DNA of 64,000 nucleotides from Thermofilum sp. (lineage in GTDB: Archaea; Thermoproteota; Thermoprotei; Thermofilales; Thermofilaceae): the NCBI GenBank assembly GCA_038741495.1, contig JAVYKX010000001.1, positions 552,918-616,917 on the forward strand. The letters are read 5' to 3'. Position numbers and translations under genes: made by a program. The notes beneath the pieces are model-generated. The model worked only from the letters and a program-made list of their open reading frames with translations, made no database searches and was not told the DNA's origin. This document shows positions 22,254-31,519 of the stretch, piece by piece. Each line of letters begins with the position of its first letter. The first letter of the stretch is position 1.

Positions 22254-22685
22254 GTGGCGGAGTCCCGTACCGCCTTCAAGCTGCACGAGCCTCTACAGCG
22301 CGCTGTGGAAGACTACTTGCGCACCGCGCACAAGCTGTGCGAGGAAGCCACGAGAGCCCTCGCCCAGAGGGGTCTTCCCGAGGCTGCTGTGAAAGCTTGG
22401 TCTGCAGTCCTCCACGCTACAGCAGCACTCGTAACTGCTGCGAGCGGGAGGCTCTGCTCGCTGAGCGATGTGCTGCACGGGGAGCCTGTAACGAGCTTTT
22501 TCACGAAGATTTGCCCTGCAAGCGCTGAGGAGCTCGGAGCGCTGTTTCGCAGCGTTCGCAGCGGGTACTGCGATGCTGTCTATAACGGGTGGATCTCTGG
22601 AGACCAGGAGCAGATCGTCCAGGAGGCAGGAGAGTATCTGAAGCGCGTGAGCGAGCTCCTCGAGCCCCCAAGTGCCAGACACTGA
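22254..22685 (+). CDS. PaREP1-like/HEPN-fold helical protein
   Basis: 143 residues from a GTG, all helical. VEDYLRTAHKLCEEATRALAQ and EAAVKAWSAVLHATAALVTAASG match the two-helix pattern of PaREP1/HEPN proteins, and the C-terminal helix is EAGEYLKRVSELLE. It has no clear RX4-6H motif; four cysteines are present. It resembles the fragment at 3994 in layout. No nucleotidyltransferase partner is adjacent. The function of this group is unknown; the operator-like palindrome over its promoter suggests tight control. Confidence 0.6.
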   Translation: MAESRTAFKLHEPLQRAVEDYLRTAHKLCEEATRALAQRGLPEAAVKAWSAVLHATAALVTAASGRLCSLSDVLHGEPVTSFFTKICPASAEELGALFRSVRSGYCDAVYNGWISGDQEQIVQEAGEYLKRVSELLEPPSARH

Positions 22686-22927
22686 GCTAGAGCGGCTAAC
22701 TCTAATAGCCAGGGTGGCATCTACCGGGGCGACTAGAGGTAGGTGTGTCACAGTTTCCGCGAAGTTAGGGAAGGAGCTTGGTACCGCTTGTCGGCTTAGG
22801 TGTTCTCCGGGGGTTTTAGCACAGGTATAAGGCTAGAACTGGTTTCGCGGACCGCGCGCCCCCCTCTCCGCGGGGAAGGTTGCAAAGCCTTTTATTCGGT
22901 CCAGCTTCATGTAGGCGGGAAGCAGTC

Positions 22928-24862
22928 TTGCCTCGCGCAGCTGCAGCCCTGCTCGCAGCGGTCGTGCTTCTCGCGAGCTTCACGCCCGCTCAGCCCACCC
23001 TCAAGATCACGGAGATTGAGCTCGGCCACTTGAGAGGCGGGGTCTTCGAGCCAAACCCTTCCCGGGTTTTCAGCGCCGGCGAGCCTGTAGCTCTCCGAGT
23101 CACGCTCAGCGTTCCCACGGCCCTGCCGGTGCGCTTCGAGGCAAAGCTCGTCCACCCCCTCGGCCCAGTGATCAAGGCGGTCTCCCAGAACCTCGAGCCC
23201 CTCCCGCGAGGAGGAGAGTGGGTGCTCACGGCAGTGCTCGACCTGAGCGGCTTGCCGGAGGGCTACTACCGGCTTGCGCTAGCTGCGGAGGCTGGCGGCA
23301 GCCGCGTTGAAGACAGTGTGGTTTTCTACTACCGCGGGCTCGTCGCGCTGAGGAACGTGGTCGAGGCGCTGTACGAGGTGAGGGTGGAGGGAGAGGGGGA
23401 TCTCGAAACCCTGATCGTGGCGCTACCTAACGACCCTCTGGCCAGGCTCGTCGGAGAGCCTCTCATCACCCCCAGGCCTAGCGCGGTGCTCAGGGACGGC
23501 TTGGGGAACGCTTACGCCCTCTACAGGAACGTTAAGGTGCGAGGGGTCTTCAGGGTTATCGTCGGCTTCACAGCTGTCCAGGAGCTCACGTACGTCAACG
23601 CAGACGCGCCTCTCAGCGAGCCCCCGCCTGCAGAGGTGAGAGCCTTCCTGGAGCCCGCCCCGCTCATCGAGTCCAACCATCCGGACATCGTGAGCTTAGC
23701 GAGGAGGCTGACCGCGGGCGCGAGCACCTACAGGGAGGCGCTGAGCAGGATCGCGGACTTCACCTCCTCCACGATCAAGTACGATGAGGCGGTCGCCAGC
23801 CTCCCCAACTACAACCAGCTCGGCGCGCTCTGGACCCTGAGCGCCAGGAGGGGTGCGTGCCTCCAGTTCGCCAGGCTCTTCACAGCTCTGGCGAGAGCAG
23901 CTGGCATCCCAGCGAGGGTTGTGACAGGCTTGAGCGTGAAGCCCCCCGGTGTCGAGGGAGAGGCTATCACCCACGCGTTCGTCGAGGCCTACATCCCCGG
24001 CTACGGCTGGCTCCCGGTCGAGCCCCAGCAGCGCGGCTCGATGCTCGGCTTCGCCCCGCCAGCGCCAGGCTACATCGCCCTCGTGAGAGGCTCGGGCGAG
24101 CGCACAGAGCTCGCGGGGGCTGAGCGGGAGGCAGTTCCCTTCCTCCTAATGTACACGGGCTTCCTGCGAGCTTCCTTCAACTACACGGGCCGGATTTACC
24201 CCGCATCCCAGCCGCCGGCAGCCCTCCAGCTCCACGTCCAGGTACCGCAGCGCGCTTTCTTCGGCGACAAGCTCAAGGTCCAGCTGCCCCAGCTCCCCGG
24301 AGGTATCTGCGAGATCGCAGTGCGTGCGCCAAGCTTCACCTCGACCGCAAAAGCCTCCTGCGGCGGGCTCTTCGAGCTTGAGCTTAACGAGACCGGCAGC
24401 TGGCTCATCGAGCTTTTCGCCTGGGCACCGGGCTACCTGCCTGCGCACGCCAGCGCCGAGGTGCTCGTGGAGCCGAAACCCCTGAAGCTCTTTCTGAGCA
24501 TTGCCGACAGCGCTCTCTTCAGGAGCGCAGAGATAACTGCCGTTACGCAGCCGCCAGTGCCGCGCGCAGAAATCCGCTTCACCGTGAAAACCTGCTACTA
24601 CAGCGAGAAGCTAGCCGCGGTCACCGACGAGCACGGAGTCGCAGTAGTTCGCACAGGCCCCCTCCTGCTCCCCTGCCAGCTCGAAGTCTCAGCGAGCACC
24701 GCGCCCAGAGGCTACGCGGAGGCTACCTCGTCTCTAGAGACCTCAGTGGAGGTGCCGGCTGAGCTCTACCTGGTCGCTGCAGCAGCGCTCATCGCCGCAG
24801 CGCTAGCGAATGTGAGGAGAAAGCCCCGCGCAGGCTTACACCCGGCTGTGCCGGCTGGTTAA
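22928..24862 (+). CDS. Secreted/membrane-anchored transglutaminase-like protein
   Basis: 644 residues from a TTG at 22928 that sits directly before a signal peptide (PRAAAALLAAVVLLASF). Residues about 20-270 are beta-sandwich-like. The transglutaminase core carries C311 (GACLQFARLFTALARAAGIP), H349 (THAFVEAY) and E365 in GWLPVEP, where the family usually has Asp. The remainder is further Ig-like sequence and ends in a membrane helix (LYLVAAAALIAAALA) and a basic tail. It probably works on the cell surface as a peptidase-type or cross-linking thiol enzyme. A TATA-like CCTTTTATTC lies about 38 bp upstream. The adjacent pilin-like operon suggests a surface-structure region. Confidence 0.75.
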   Translation: MPRAAAALLAAVVLLASFTPAQPTLKITEIELGHLRGGVFEPNPSRVFSAGEPVALRVTLSVPTALPVRFEAKLVHPLGPVIKAVSQNLEPLPRGGEWVLTAVLDLSGLPEGYYRLALAAEAGGSRVEDSVVFYYRGLVALRNVVEALYEVRVEGEGDLETLIVALPNDPLARLVGEPLITPRPSAVLRDGLGNAYALYRNVKVRGVFRVIVGFTAVQELTYVNADAPLSEPPPAEVRAFLEPAPLIESNHPDIVSLARRLTAGASTYREALSRIADFTSSTIKYDEAVASLPNYNQLGALWTLSARRGACLQFARLFTALARAAGIPARVVTGLSVKPPGVEGEAITHAFVEAYIPGYGWLPVEPQQRGSMLGFAPPAPGYIALVRGSGERTELAGAEREAVPFLLMYTGFLRASFNYTGRIYPASQPPAALQLHVQVPQRAFFGDKLKVQLPQLPGGICEIAVRAPSFTSTAKASCGGLFELELNETGSWLIELFAWAPGYLPAHASAEVLVEPKPLKLFLSIADSALFRSAEITAVTQPPVPRAEIRFTVKTCYYSEKLAAVTDEHGVAVVRTGPLLLPCQLEVSASTAPRGYAEATSSLETSVEVPAELYLVAAAALIAAALANVRRKPRAGLHPAVPAG

Positions 24863-24894
24863 CGGCTCCCAAGAGCCTATCGAGGGTAAACAAT

Positions 24895-25017
24895 ATGACT
24901 GAGAAGAGCTCTTCTAAAGCGATGAGAATCTTCAGGCCGGTCGAGCGGAGGAGAAGGATAAAGAAGAGGATGAAGAGAAGATACGTAGTCGAAAGGTGCG
25001 ACCCCTTCATCTTCTAG
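24895..25017 (+). CDS. Candidate 40-residue highly basic protein
   Basis: ATG at 24895 to TAG at 25015-25017. The product has a Ser/Lys start, a central run rich in Arg and Lys (RRRRIKKRMKRR) and a hydrophobic end with one Cys (CDPFIF). The T-rich CCTTTTAAGG just after the stop could end transcription. No family is recognised; it could be a nucleic-acid-binding microprotein or chance. It lies 32 bp after the transglutaminase gene. Confidence 0.35.
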   Translation: MTEKSSSKAMRIFRPVERRRRIKKRMKRRYVVERCDPFIF

Positions 25018-25119
25018 CCTTTTAAGGCCGCTGGAATTTTTCCAATCGAGTGAGCCTTTTTGGAGTAGCAGCTTCGTGACCGCAGCCGTCTCTGAGTACG
25101 CTTACGGGCTGAAGCAGCC

Positions 25120-25959
25120 TTACGGCACGGTGGACTGGGCTAAGACGAGAATGCCGCGCTCATCGGAGGCGACTATGAGGAACCTCGTGCCCCTCCTCAG
25201 CCTTTCCTCTACCGTGATCCTGTAGTAGCCGAAGCCTTCGTAAGTGACGTCCTTGATCTTCGCCTTCACCCACTTCTCCGCGGAACTGTCGAAATAGTAG
25301 AGCTCAACCCACCCCCTCGCTAGGAGCGCACCGTAGTAGGTGCCGTTATCCACAAGTGCTCTCAGCCTTACGGTGCTGTTAGAGCTGTAGAACGTGTCGA
25401 TGATGAGCGTGAAGCCTATCAGGGAGCGGGTTTCCCAGTTGTAGAAGCCCGCGTTTGTCAGGTTCAGCCTCATCCAGCCGCTAATGTAGGAGCCCGCCGC
25501 CGTCTTGTTCCAGTCGATGAGAATCACGGGGTTCTGCAGAGGTTCGGGAGCCCTGCCTAAGAGGTGTAGGACTCTGGGAGGCTCCAGCGCCCAAGCGAGC
25601 TGAAGCCCCTGCTCCGCGAATATAACTCTCGCCGCTGTCGCCCAATTCTCGATAAACCTGGCGGCTACGAGCCCTGCTGAGGAGAGATTGCCCGGCTCCA
25701 GGCCTTGATCCTCGAACCTCGACACGAAGTCGGAAAACCGAGTGTGGTTGTAGTAAGACCTTGTCGCGAGGGCGAGCATCGCCGCAAGCGCCCTGTTGAA
25801 GTCGGCGGTCACAGCACCCACAGTCTCCCTGACTACAAGGCCCCTTGTCCTCAGGAAGAGTGCGTGAGTGTGGTACGTTACCAGGAGAAAACTCATCACT
25901 ATGAGACCCACGATGAGAATCGCAGCAACCAGCATCTGGCCTCTGCGCCTAACCAGCAT
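25120..25959 (-). CDS. Pilin-like membrane-anchored protein, last gene of a five-gene operon
   Basis: 279 residues. VRRRGQMLVAAILIVGLIVMSF at 3-24 is a class III (prepilin-type) leader: basic residues, G-Q cleavage-like site and hydrophobic helix. The rest is a beta-rich ectodomain with many aromatic residues (WMRLNLTNAGFYNWETRSL, RITVEERLRRGTRFLIVAS). It overlaps the upstream gene by 11 bp. It is probably a minor pseudopilin, exposed outside the cell. Confidence 0.7.
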   Translation of the reverse strand: MLVRRRGQMLVAAILIVGLIVMSFLLVTYHTHALFLRTRGLVVRETVGAVTADFNRALAAMLALATRSYYNHTRFSDFVSRFEDQGLEPGNLSSAGLVAARFIENWATAARVIFAEQGLQLAWALEPPRVLHLLGRAPEPLQNPVILIDWNKTAAGSYISGWMRLNLTNAGFYNWETRSLIGFTLIIDTFYSSNSTVRLRALVDNGTYYGALLARGWVELYYFDSSAEKWVKAKIKDVTYEGFGYYRITVEERLRRGTRFLIVASDERGILVLAQSTVP

Positions 25960-26482
25960 ACCCGATCACCAGGACCACGTAGAGCATCCTCCCGCGCATG
26001 CTGTCCGGGTCGCGTGTGCAGACGTAAACGTACTGGATGGACTCGCTCTCGATCAGGGTCGCTCCCGGCTTCATGTTGGTTATACCTCCACTATCTAGCC
26101 GCCGTATCACCGGCAAGCCCCCCTCCCCCACCTCTACCGAGTAGACCTCCATAGAGAACACTATTCCTGGGGGCAGGTTGGAGTACACGAGCATGCGCAT
26201 TCTCCCTTCCCACGTGCTATCACCCGAGAAAGCTCCCTCCAAGACTCGCTCGAATGCCCCAGCGTCGGCAAGGTTTCCGAGAAGGTTGTAGGCCAGTCTC
26301 CTCAGATCGCTTACTTCGCGCAGGTACACGCTCCTCAAAGGCCTCGTGAAGTTCATCACCATGATGATGACAGCTACTACCATGAAAACTGCGAGCACCA
26401 GCTCGACTAGCCTTATCTGCCCCCGCCTAGAGCTGCGCCCGGGCTCCCGGAGCGTCAAGGCAACCCCTCGCTCCACCGCCAA
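25949..26482 (-). CDS. Pilin-like minor subunit
   Basis: 177 residues. SSRRGQIRLVELVLAVFMVV near 17-36 resembles a prepilin leader, with RRG before the cleavage-like site and a hydrophobic helix after it. The ectodomain is short with a helical part (LRRLAYNLLGNLADAGAFERVL). It overlaps the upstream gene by 28 bp and the downstream one by 11 bp. Confidence 0.65.
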   Translation of the reverse strand: MAVERGVALTLREPGRSSRRGQIRLVELVLAVFMVVAVIIMVMNFTRPLRSVYLREVSDLRRLAYNLLGNLADAGAFERVLEGAFSGDSTWEGRMRMLVYSNLPPGIVFSMEVYSVEVGEGGLPVIRRLDSGGITNMKPGATLIESESIQYVYVCTRDPDSMRGRMLYVVLVIGYAG

Positions 26483-27678
26483 ACGGTTAAGCGCACCACG
26501 TACGGGTAGTTGTAGATCTGTGCGATTCTCGTGAGCGTAACAGCGTTCACGGGCTGAGCGCTAGTAGGCCCATAAGAGATGTCGATCTCGGGGATCCTGC
26601 TGATCACGATAGCTCTCCAGTCCCCCCTCCACTTGCCGAAGATGATCACGTGGCTCGAAAGCATCTCTAGATAGACGACCTTCCCGATCAGGTAGTTAAC
26701 CCCCTGGCGCCGCCTCGAGGGGAGGACGTTCCCGGCAACCTCGTGGCACCACTCAGGGTCGTTAGGCATCGATCTGCACCAGATAACGTCTGTCGGCTCA
26801 AGAAGGATTGAGTACTGGGGCACTACCTGCACGATCTCATCTTTCACGATCACGGCTCCCGGAGCGGCATCTTCAGGTCTCTCGATGAACACGTTGCTAC
26901 CGATGATGTAGCCGCTGACAGGAGAGCCGCCTATGTCTGGCGAGTAGCCGACGACGCTCACGAACCCCTCCCAGTTTATGTGCAAGACGAGGAAAGTTGA
27001 GGGGAATTGACCACCACCTACACGCAAACTGGATACATCTCCCGAGTAGTCGAGCGTGCAGAAGCCGATAGCATCGGTAACGCAGCTCCGGCTGAAGCTT
27101 TTTAGCTCATCGAGGTCGATCGCCTGCCCTGCGCCTCCCTTAAGGAGGGCGACGACGTAGAGCCCCGATACCTTAGCGTTGGGTAAGCCTACCCCGTAGA
27201 AGTTCACCACCTGTACTTCAAACCTCGAAGCTATGTTTCCGGTCCAACCTGTGGTATTTACTCTAGCGGTGATGAGCGGCTTCATCTCGAGCCTGAAGCC
27301 GTACTTGCCCTTGATGCCCAGGAGCTCGGCTATCTTCTCTGCGTCCACCGGCATGGGGTTAGGTAAGATGCTCAAGTTCGCCAGCCTCATCACTTTGTCG
27401 GGGTCAACGATGTAGGGTGCTGCCGCACCAGCCAGCGCGATGCCGAAGTCCGTGAGATTCTCCTGCGTGATTAGGGTGTTGGAGCCCCAGTCGTAAGGGT
27501 AGCCGGGTGTGAGCAGAATCTTATCCATAAGCCTCTCTGCTACCGTGAAGAGCTGCTCCGCTTTCACGTTCTCCGCCGTCCTCAAGGGAGACTCGATCAT
27601 CTGAGTAGCCGCTAGGAGGACCAAAGCTATGAGAACCCCGATGGCGATGTACTCGAGTACAGGGTGCATCCTACCCAC
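26455..27678 (-). CDS. Pilin-like surface protein with large ectodomain
   Basis: 407 residues. MGRMHPVLEYIAIGVLIALV gives a short N-terminal membrane helix resembling the pilin N-terminus (H-P-V-L-E before the helix recalls the conserved Glu5 of pilins). The ectodomain contains a beta-sandwich stretch with NTTGWTGNIASRFEVQVVNF and SRLRVGG-type strands. It is in the third position of the operon, 25 bp after the 761-residue gene and overlapping the next. No enzymatic motif was recognised. Confidence 0.65.
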   Translation of the reverse strand: MGRMHPVLEYIAIGVLIALVLLAATQMIESPLRTAENVKAEQLFTVAERLMDKILLTPGYPYDWGSNTLITQENLTDFGIALAGAAAPYIVDPDKVMRLANLSILPNPMPVDAEKIAELLGIKGKYGFRLEMKPLITARVNTTGWTGNIASRFEVQVVNFYGVGLPNAKVSGLYVVALLKGGAGQAIDLDELKSFSRSCVTDAIGFCTLDYSGDVSSLRVGGGQFPSTFLVLHINWEGFVSVVGYSPDIGGSPVSGYIIGSNVFIERPEDAAPGAVIVKDEIVQVVPQYSILLEPTDVIWCRSMPNDPEWCHEVAGNVLPSRRRQGVNYLIGKVVYLEMLSSHVIIFGKWRGDWRAIVISRIPEIDISYGPTSAQPVNAVTLTRIAQIYNYPYVVRLTVWRWSEGLP

Positions 27679-27703
27679 CTAGCAGAGTAGCGGCTTAAAT
27701 CCC

Positions 27704-29989
27704 TTACGAGGAAACCAGGTAGAACGCATCCCCGCCAACCAGCATGCTGTAACTCTTTCGCAGCGCCTCCCGCCCATAAGGGTCTATAATCACGAGCTCC
27801 GCGCCGCTGAGAATCGGCCCGCTCACGACTGATAGGCCGACCTCGCCTGAACCGCTTGAGACAGACCTGGCTATAAGCTGCCCCCCTGACCACAGCTCGG
27901 CAGCCCAACCCGCTGGCAGCCCGTACACCTTCACGTAGCGGGAGTCGCCAGTAGCGGCAACAACGTCGTCGAACTCGCCGGCCCCTTCGGATATGAAGAG
28001 TGCTAAGTAGTATGGTTCGAAGGCTCCCGGAACCCTGCTCTCTTTCGCAAGCAGCAGTTTAGCGCCGCTGTCATATAGCTCGAAGATGAAGTGCGCCATA
28101 CTCCCGTCGTAGGAGTACTTTAGGAAGAGCGTGTACCATCCCACTGCGAGGTTGCTGGCGGTGGAGCTCGTATCCAGCTTATCCCAGCTTCCACCCACCT
28201 CAAACCTCTCAAGTAGGAGCTGCGCAGAAGTGTTCCTAGCTCTGAAAACCGCAACGTCATAGAGCTTCTTTAGATCCTGGCTTAGAAGCGCGAAGCCCCT
28301 ATAAACATCCTGGTCACTTTTGTCGAAGTACAACCTTACAACTGCAGTGAAACCCGAAGCGTAACCGGAGATGCTGCTCTTCCAGTAGTAGGCTATGGCA
28401 CACCTTCTCAACTGACCCTTCCCGGAACACAGTGGTGTGCTCCCGGTCATCTGCCCTCCGAGCACCCCAGAAGATACTTTCCACTGCCCCCCGTACTCCA
28501 CCCAGTCCCCTGGTGTGGAGCTGAAGTCTTGGCTGAGAAAGGCTGAGGAGATGGGGCCGGAAAGCTCCTTCGCTGTAACTGTCACGAATGCTGAGTCCTG
28601 CAGCGTGCCCGAGCTTACGAGCGAGACGTTCCACTTGTAGACTCCTTTCTTCGCTGGCAGAGTGGCCCAGAAGCTTACCTCTACTGAACTGCCGGCATCT
28701 ACGGTGATCCCGCTAGCTACCTGGCTACCGTTCAGGAGAAGATCTACCGTCGCTGGAGCAGCGCCGGAGTTCTTCACCCTTGCGTGCAGCTTTGCTGTCC
28801 AGCCAGCTAGCCCTTCAACAGTTGCATTTATCCAATCAATTTCGAGAAACGCGTCTAAACTTCTGACCTGGATGAGTACCGAGTAAGCTTCGACGCAGCT
28901 CGTCTCCTTCGTCTCTACCGCAAGCTCCGCGGTGTACGTGCCTGGAAGATCCGGCAAGAGCACGGGTATTGTCGCGTTGACAGCTTGCCCCTCATCGAGC
29001 TGTTGTTCGTAGACCTCTGTACCGTTATAGAGCACTCGCGCGCTCCCCGGGTAGTTGCCCACATTGGTCAGCGTCAGGTTGAGCAGCGCTTGAGAGCTGG
29101 GGAAGCCCGAGAGGCGCCTGCTGTAATCGGTGATTATCACGCGTGGCTCACCAGCCAGGACCTCGAAGATGGCTTGGTCGTGGGTGAGCCAGCTGCCGTA
29201 GGGCCCCGGCCCCTCGCAGACTACTCTCCAGCGGTAGGATCCGGGTGCTGAGCTCAACCTGAGAGAGAGGCTGCCCCACCTAAACTCCCTGCTGGGGACC
29301 GCCAAGCTGGTCTGGTTCACCAGCTCTCCCAGCTCGTTGTACACCTTCACGTCGAAGCTTCCGGTCGAGCCTCCCGCGTTGTACACAACGAAGTTGAACT
29401 GGTGTGTAGAGCCTGCGAGTCCAGCGAGTTTCGAGTTCCAGCTTGCGAGTAGGCACATGGGTAGCGATCCCGGAGAAACTGCTCCGGGAGGCTGAAGCGT
29501 GAAGCCGACGTAAACGGTGTCGCCGGTTTTCACTGCGATGATCGCAGGCTCTAAGCCGGGCGGGGTGGGGATCAGGATGTGCTGGGACACTGTGACTTCG
29601 CCGAATCTGACTACCCCGCTAACAGCGTACACAGGCGCTTTCCCGAAGTTCGGGGTGACGACGACCTTAACCTGCTGCAGGAGCTGCAGCTGCGCTTTCA
29701 CGAGGATAACGTTCTCCGCGACGTTCTCCAGAGAGAGGTTGTACGGCTGGTCCCCGAGCAGGGGCGGTAGGGTGAGCTTCATGTAAGTGTACTCTCCTCC
29801 GCCCAGCGTTTGGAGGGATACGAGCTCGACGAGCTCTCTCGCGCAGCTCTCCGCAACTTCCGAGAGCATCACGCTCAACGCATCTAAGTAGGCTATCTGC
29901 TGCACTGCGGAGATGGAGGCGGCGACCAGCAGCGCTACCCCCAGGAGCGCGATTGTGCCGATAACGTGAGTGATTACCGGCTCCGGCAC
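27704..29989 (-). CDS. Large surface protein with CARDB-like repeats and a lectin-like domain
   Basis: 761 residues. One N-terminal membrane helix (IGTIALLGVALLVAASI) of pilin type without a basic leader anchors it. Three CARDB/Ig-like repeats follow at about 185-480 (typical wording NVGNYPGSARVLYNGTEVYE and KNSGAAPATVDLLLNGSQVAS). About 500-690 is a LamG/concanavalin-like sandwich (SQDFSSTPGDWVEYGGQWKV, FELYDSGAKLLLAKES). This is an adhesin-like architecture. It begins 4 bp after the pilin gene upstream and dominates the operon. Confidence 0.75.
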   Translation of the reverse strand: MPEPVITHVIGTIALLGVALLVAASISAVQQIAYLDALSVMLSEVAESCARELVELVSLQTLGGGEYTYMKLTLPPLLGDQPYNLSLENVAENVILVKAQLQLLQQVKVVVTPNFGKAPVYAVSGVVRFGEVTVSQHILIPTPPGLEPAIIAVKTGDTVYVGFTLQPPGAVSPGSLPMCLLASWNSKLAGLAGSTHQFNFVVYNAGGSTGSFDVKVYNELGELVNQTSLAVPSREFRWGSLSLRLSSAPGSYRWRVVCEGPGPYGSWLTHDQAIFEVLAGEPRVIITDYSRRLSGFPSSQALLNLTLTNVGNYPGSARVLYNGTEVYEQQLDEGQAVNATIPVLLPDLPGTYTAELAVETKETSCVEAYSVLIQVRSLDAFLEIDWINATVEGLAGWTAKLHARVKNSGAAPATVDLLLNGSQVASGITVDAGSSVEVSFWATLPAKKGVYKWNVSLVSSGTLQDSAFVTVTAKELSGPISSAFLSQDFSSTPGDWVEYGGQWKVSSGVLGGQMTGSTPLCSGKGQLRRCAIAYYWKSSISGYASGFTAVVRLYFDKSDQDVYRGFALLSQDLKKLYDVAVFRARNTSAQLLLERFEVGGSWDKLDTSSTASNLAVGWYTLFLKYSYDGSMAHFIFELYDSGAKLLLAKESRVPGAFEPYYLALFISEGAGEFDDVVAATGDSRYVKVYGLPAGWAAELWSGGQLIARSVSSGSGEVGLSVVSGPILSGAELVIIDPYGREALRKSYSMLVGGDAFYLVSS

Positions 29990-29993
29990 TCGA

Positions 29994-30773
29994 TCACCCC
30001 GTGCCGACCTCCACCTGAGACACCTTAACGATCACGACGGAGCCCAGAGCTGAAGGAGAACCGGTGAGCGTTAGCGAGCTGCTTTTAGAGCCGTACTGGG
30101 CTACCACGTTGAGAACCGGCGTGTCGAACCGGTACTCGTTCACGACCACCCCCCTGTTCCTGAAGACCAGGAGCACTGTGCCGGAGCCGCCGAGCCTACC
30201 GAAGCTCATATTGATCACGTGGATTACGTAGAAGTTGTACGGCAAGCTCTGCAACCCTTGCTGCACGTGAGTCAGTCCGCTGTACGTAGCTCTAACTCTG
30301 TATGTTTCAAGCACCGCGCAAGCCCTCCCGCTGAAGATCTCATACGCTACGGCGAGAGGCTCCCCCTCCTCTATGACCAGCCTGTCTACCTCCTCGAAGA
30401 AACCTGTCTCGGGGTAGAGGAGCCTCGGCACGGTCGTCACGAGAGAGCCTCCGCAGAGCTTGACGGAGCCCGGCAGAAGCCTGAGAACCTCTCTACCGTT
30501 GATGGAGACGACTAGAGGCGTGCTGCTCCGCTCGAAGTTCAACCCCGTGCTGGACAAGCTGAGCCTCACGCTCCTCGCGCCGCCCGTACCGAAGCTTACC
30601 TGCTCGAGCGCGCTCGCTGCGTAGGCTAGCAGGCTCTTAGAGTACTCGTACTCCATCAACTGCCGGTTCATGTCGATGAGCGTGGTCGAGTAGTAGATCG
30701 CCACCGAGACTACTGTGAGCATGATGCTCGCTAGGATTACAGTAGCCACTACGGGCGAGATGCCTCTACGCAT
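29994..30773 (-). CDS. Archaeal type IV pilin-like protein, first gene of the operon
   Basis: 259 residues. MRRGISPVVATVILASIMLT is a textbook archaeal prepilin leader: RRG-IS with the SPVVATVIL helix. The ectodomain is beta-rich with two cysteines (KLCGG and GRACAV). A TATA-like CTAAATC lies about 32 bp upstream of the ATG. It would be cleaved by the archaeal prepilin peptidase and assembled. No assembly ATPase or TadC-like platform gene is adjacent, so the machinery must be encoded elsewhere. Confidence 0.8.
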   Translation of the reverse strand: MRRGISPVVATVILASIMLTVVSVAIYYSTTLIDMNRQLMEYEYSKSLLAYAASALEQVSFGTGGARSVRLSLSSTGLNFERSSTPLVVSINGREVLRLLPGSVKLCGGSLVTTVPRLLYPETGFFEEVDRLVIEEGEPLAVAYEIFSGRACAVLETYRVRATYSGLTHVQQGLQSLPYNFYVIHVINMSFGRLGGSGTVLLVFRNRGVVVNEYRFDTPVLNVVAQYGSKSSSLTLTGSPSALGSVVIVKVSQVEVGTG

Positions 30774-30853
30774 GCTTCCCGAAAGGAAAAGGGAGGACGA
30801 AGATTTAGACTTTCCGGCATCATGCTCTTAAGACTGCAAAGGCACCACATCCT

Positions 30854-31519
30854 ATGCTTTTGAAGAGCTGCTCGGAGCACCCTCGAGAACTACCCGGAGA
30901 CTTTCATCCGATTAGGCGCTGGGTCATCATCCCTCTCGCCTCTCTGCTAGCACTCGTCGTCGCTGCAGCCATTTTCGCGCACTTCAGCAGCTCAGCGGTA
31001 GAAGCCGATTCGGCGCATCGGAAACCTGAGCAGCAGGAGGAGGTTGAGGCGAGCAGCCCCAGCAGCGAGCCGCCGGCGCTACCTCAAGTCGAGCCGCCTC
31101 CGCCGAATCGCACTTCACAGCTCACCCCACCGCTGCGCATCTGCAGGTCCTTCTCGCTCAGAGTCACTCTAAAGGAGGGGGACCTCGCGGGGCCCGAGGC
31201 GGCAGTTTTCTCCGAGAACACGACCCTGGAAGTCCTTAGCGTCAGAGGGAGCTGCACCGCAGCTCTCGAGACAAGCGTGGAGGCGAGGTTTGAGAGCGGC
31301 TACCTTATCCTCACTGTCTCAGTACCGAGCCCGACGCCATGCCACAGACTAGAGGTCACTAACGTAGCTATCTCGAAGAACTCTGTCACAGCCGAGCTTC
31401 GCCTCGTGGAACCCGAAGGGTTCTGCGTGCAGTGCTTGGGGTCTGTAGAAGCTGAGATAAAGCTGGGCCCCGCGCCGCCCGGCAGGTACTCCGCATGCCT
31501 TACCCCGCTATCCTGCTAG
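30854..31519 (+). CDS. Membrane-anchored extracellular protein of unknown function
   Basis: 221 residues. A cytoplasmic start of about 20 residues precedes a membrane helix (WVIIPLASLLALVVAAAIF), then a Glu/Ser/Pro-rich spacer at 50-95, then a beta-rich domain with six cysteines (CRSFSLRV, GSCTAAL, TPCHRLE, FCVQCLG, ACLTPLSC) that may form disulfides. It is divergent from the pilin operon, 80 bp away, and converges with bax1 by a 4-bp overlap. Confidence 0.6.
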   Translation: MLLKSCSEHPRELPGDFHPIRRWVIIPLASLLALVVAAAIFAHFSSSAVEADSAHRKPEQQEEVEASSPSSEPPALPQVEPPPPNRTSQLTPPLRICRSFSLRVTLKEGDLAGPEAAVFSENTTLEVLSVRGSCTAALETSVEARFESGYLILTVSVPSPTPCHRLEVTNVAISKNSVTAELRLVEPEGFCVQCLGSVEAEIKLGPAPPGRYSACLTPLSC

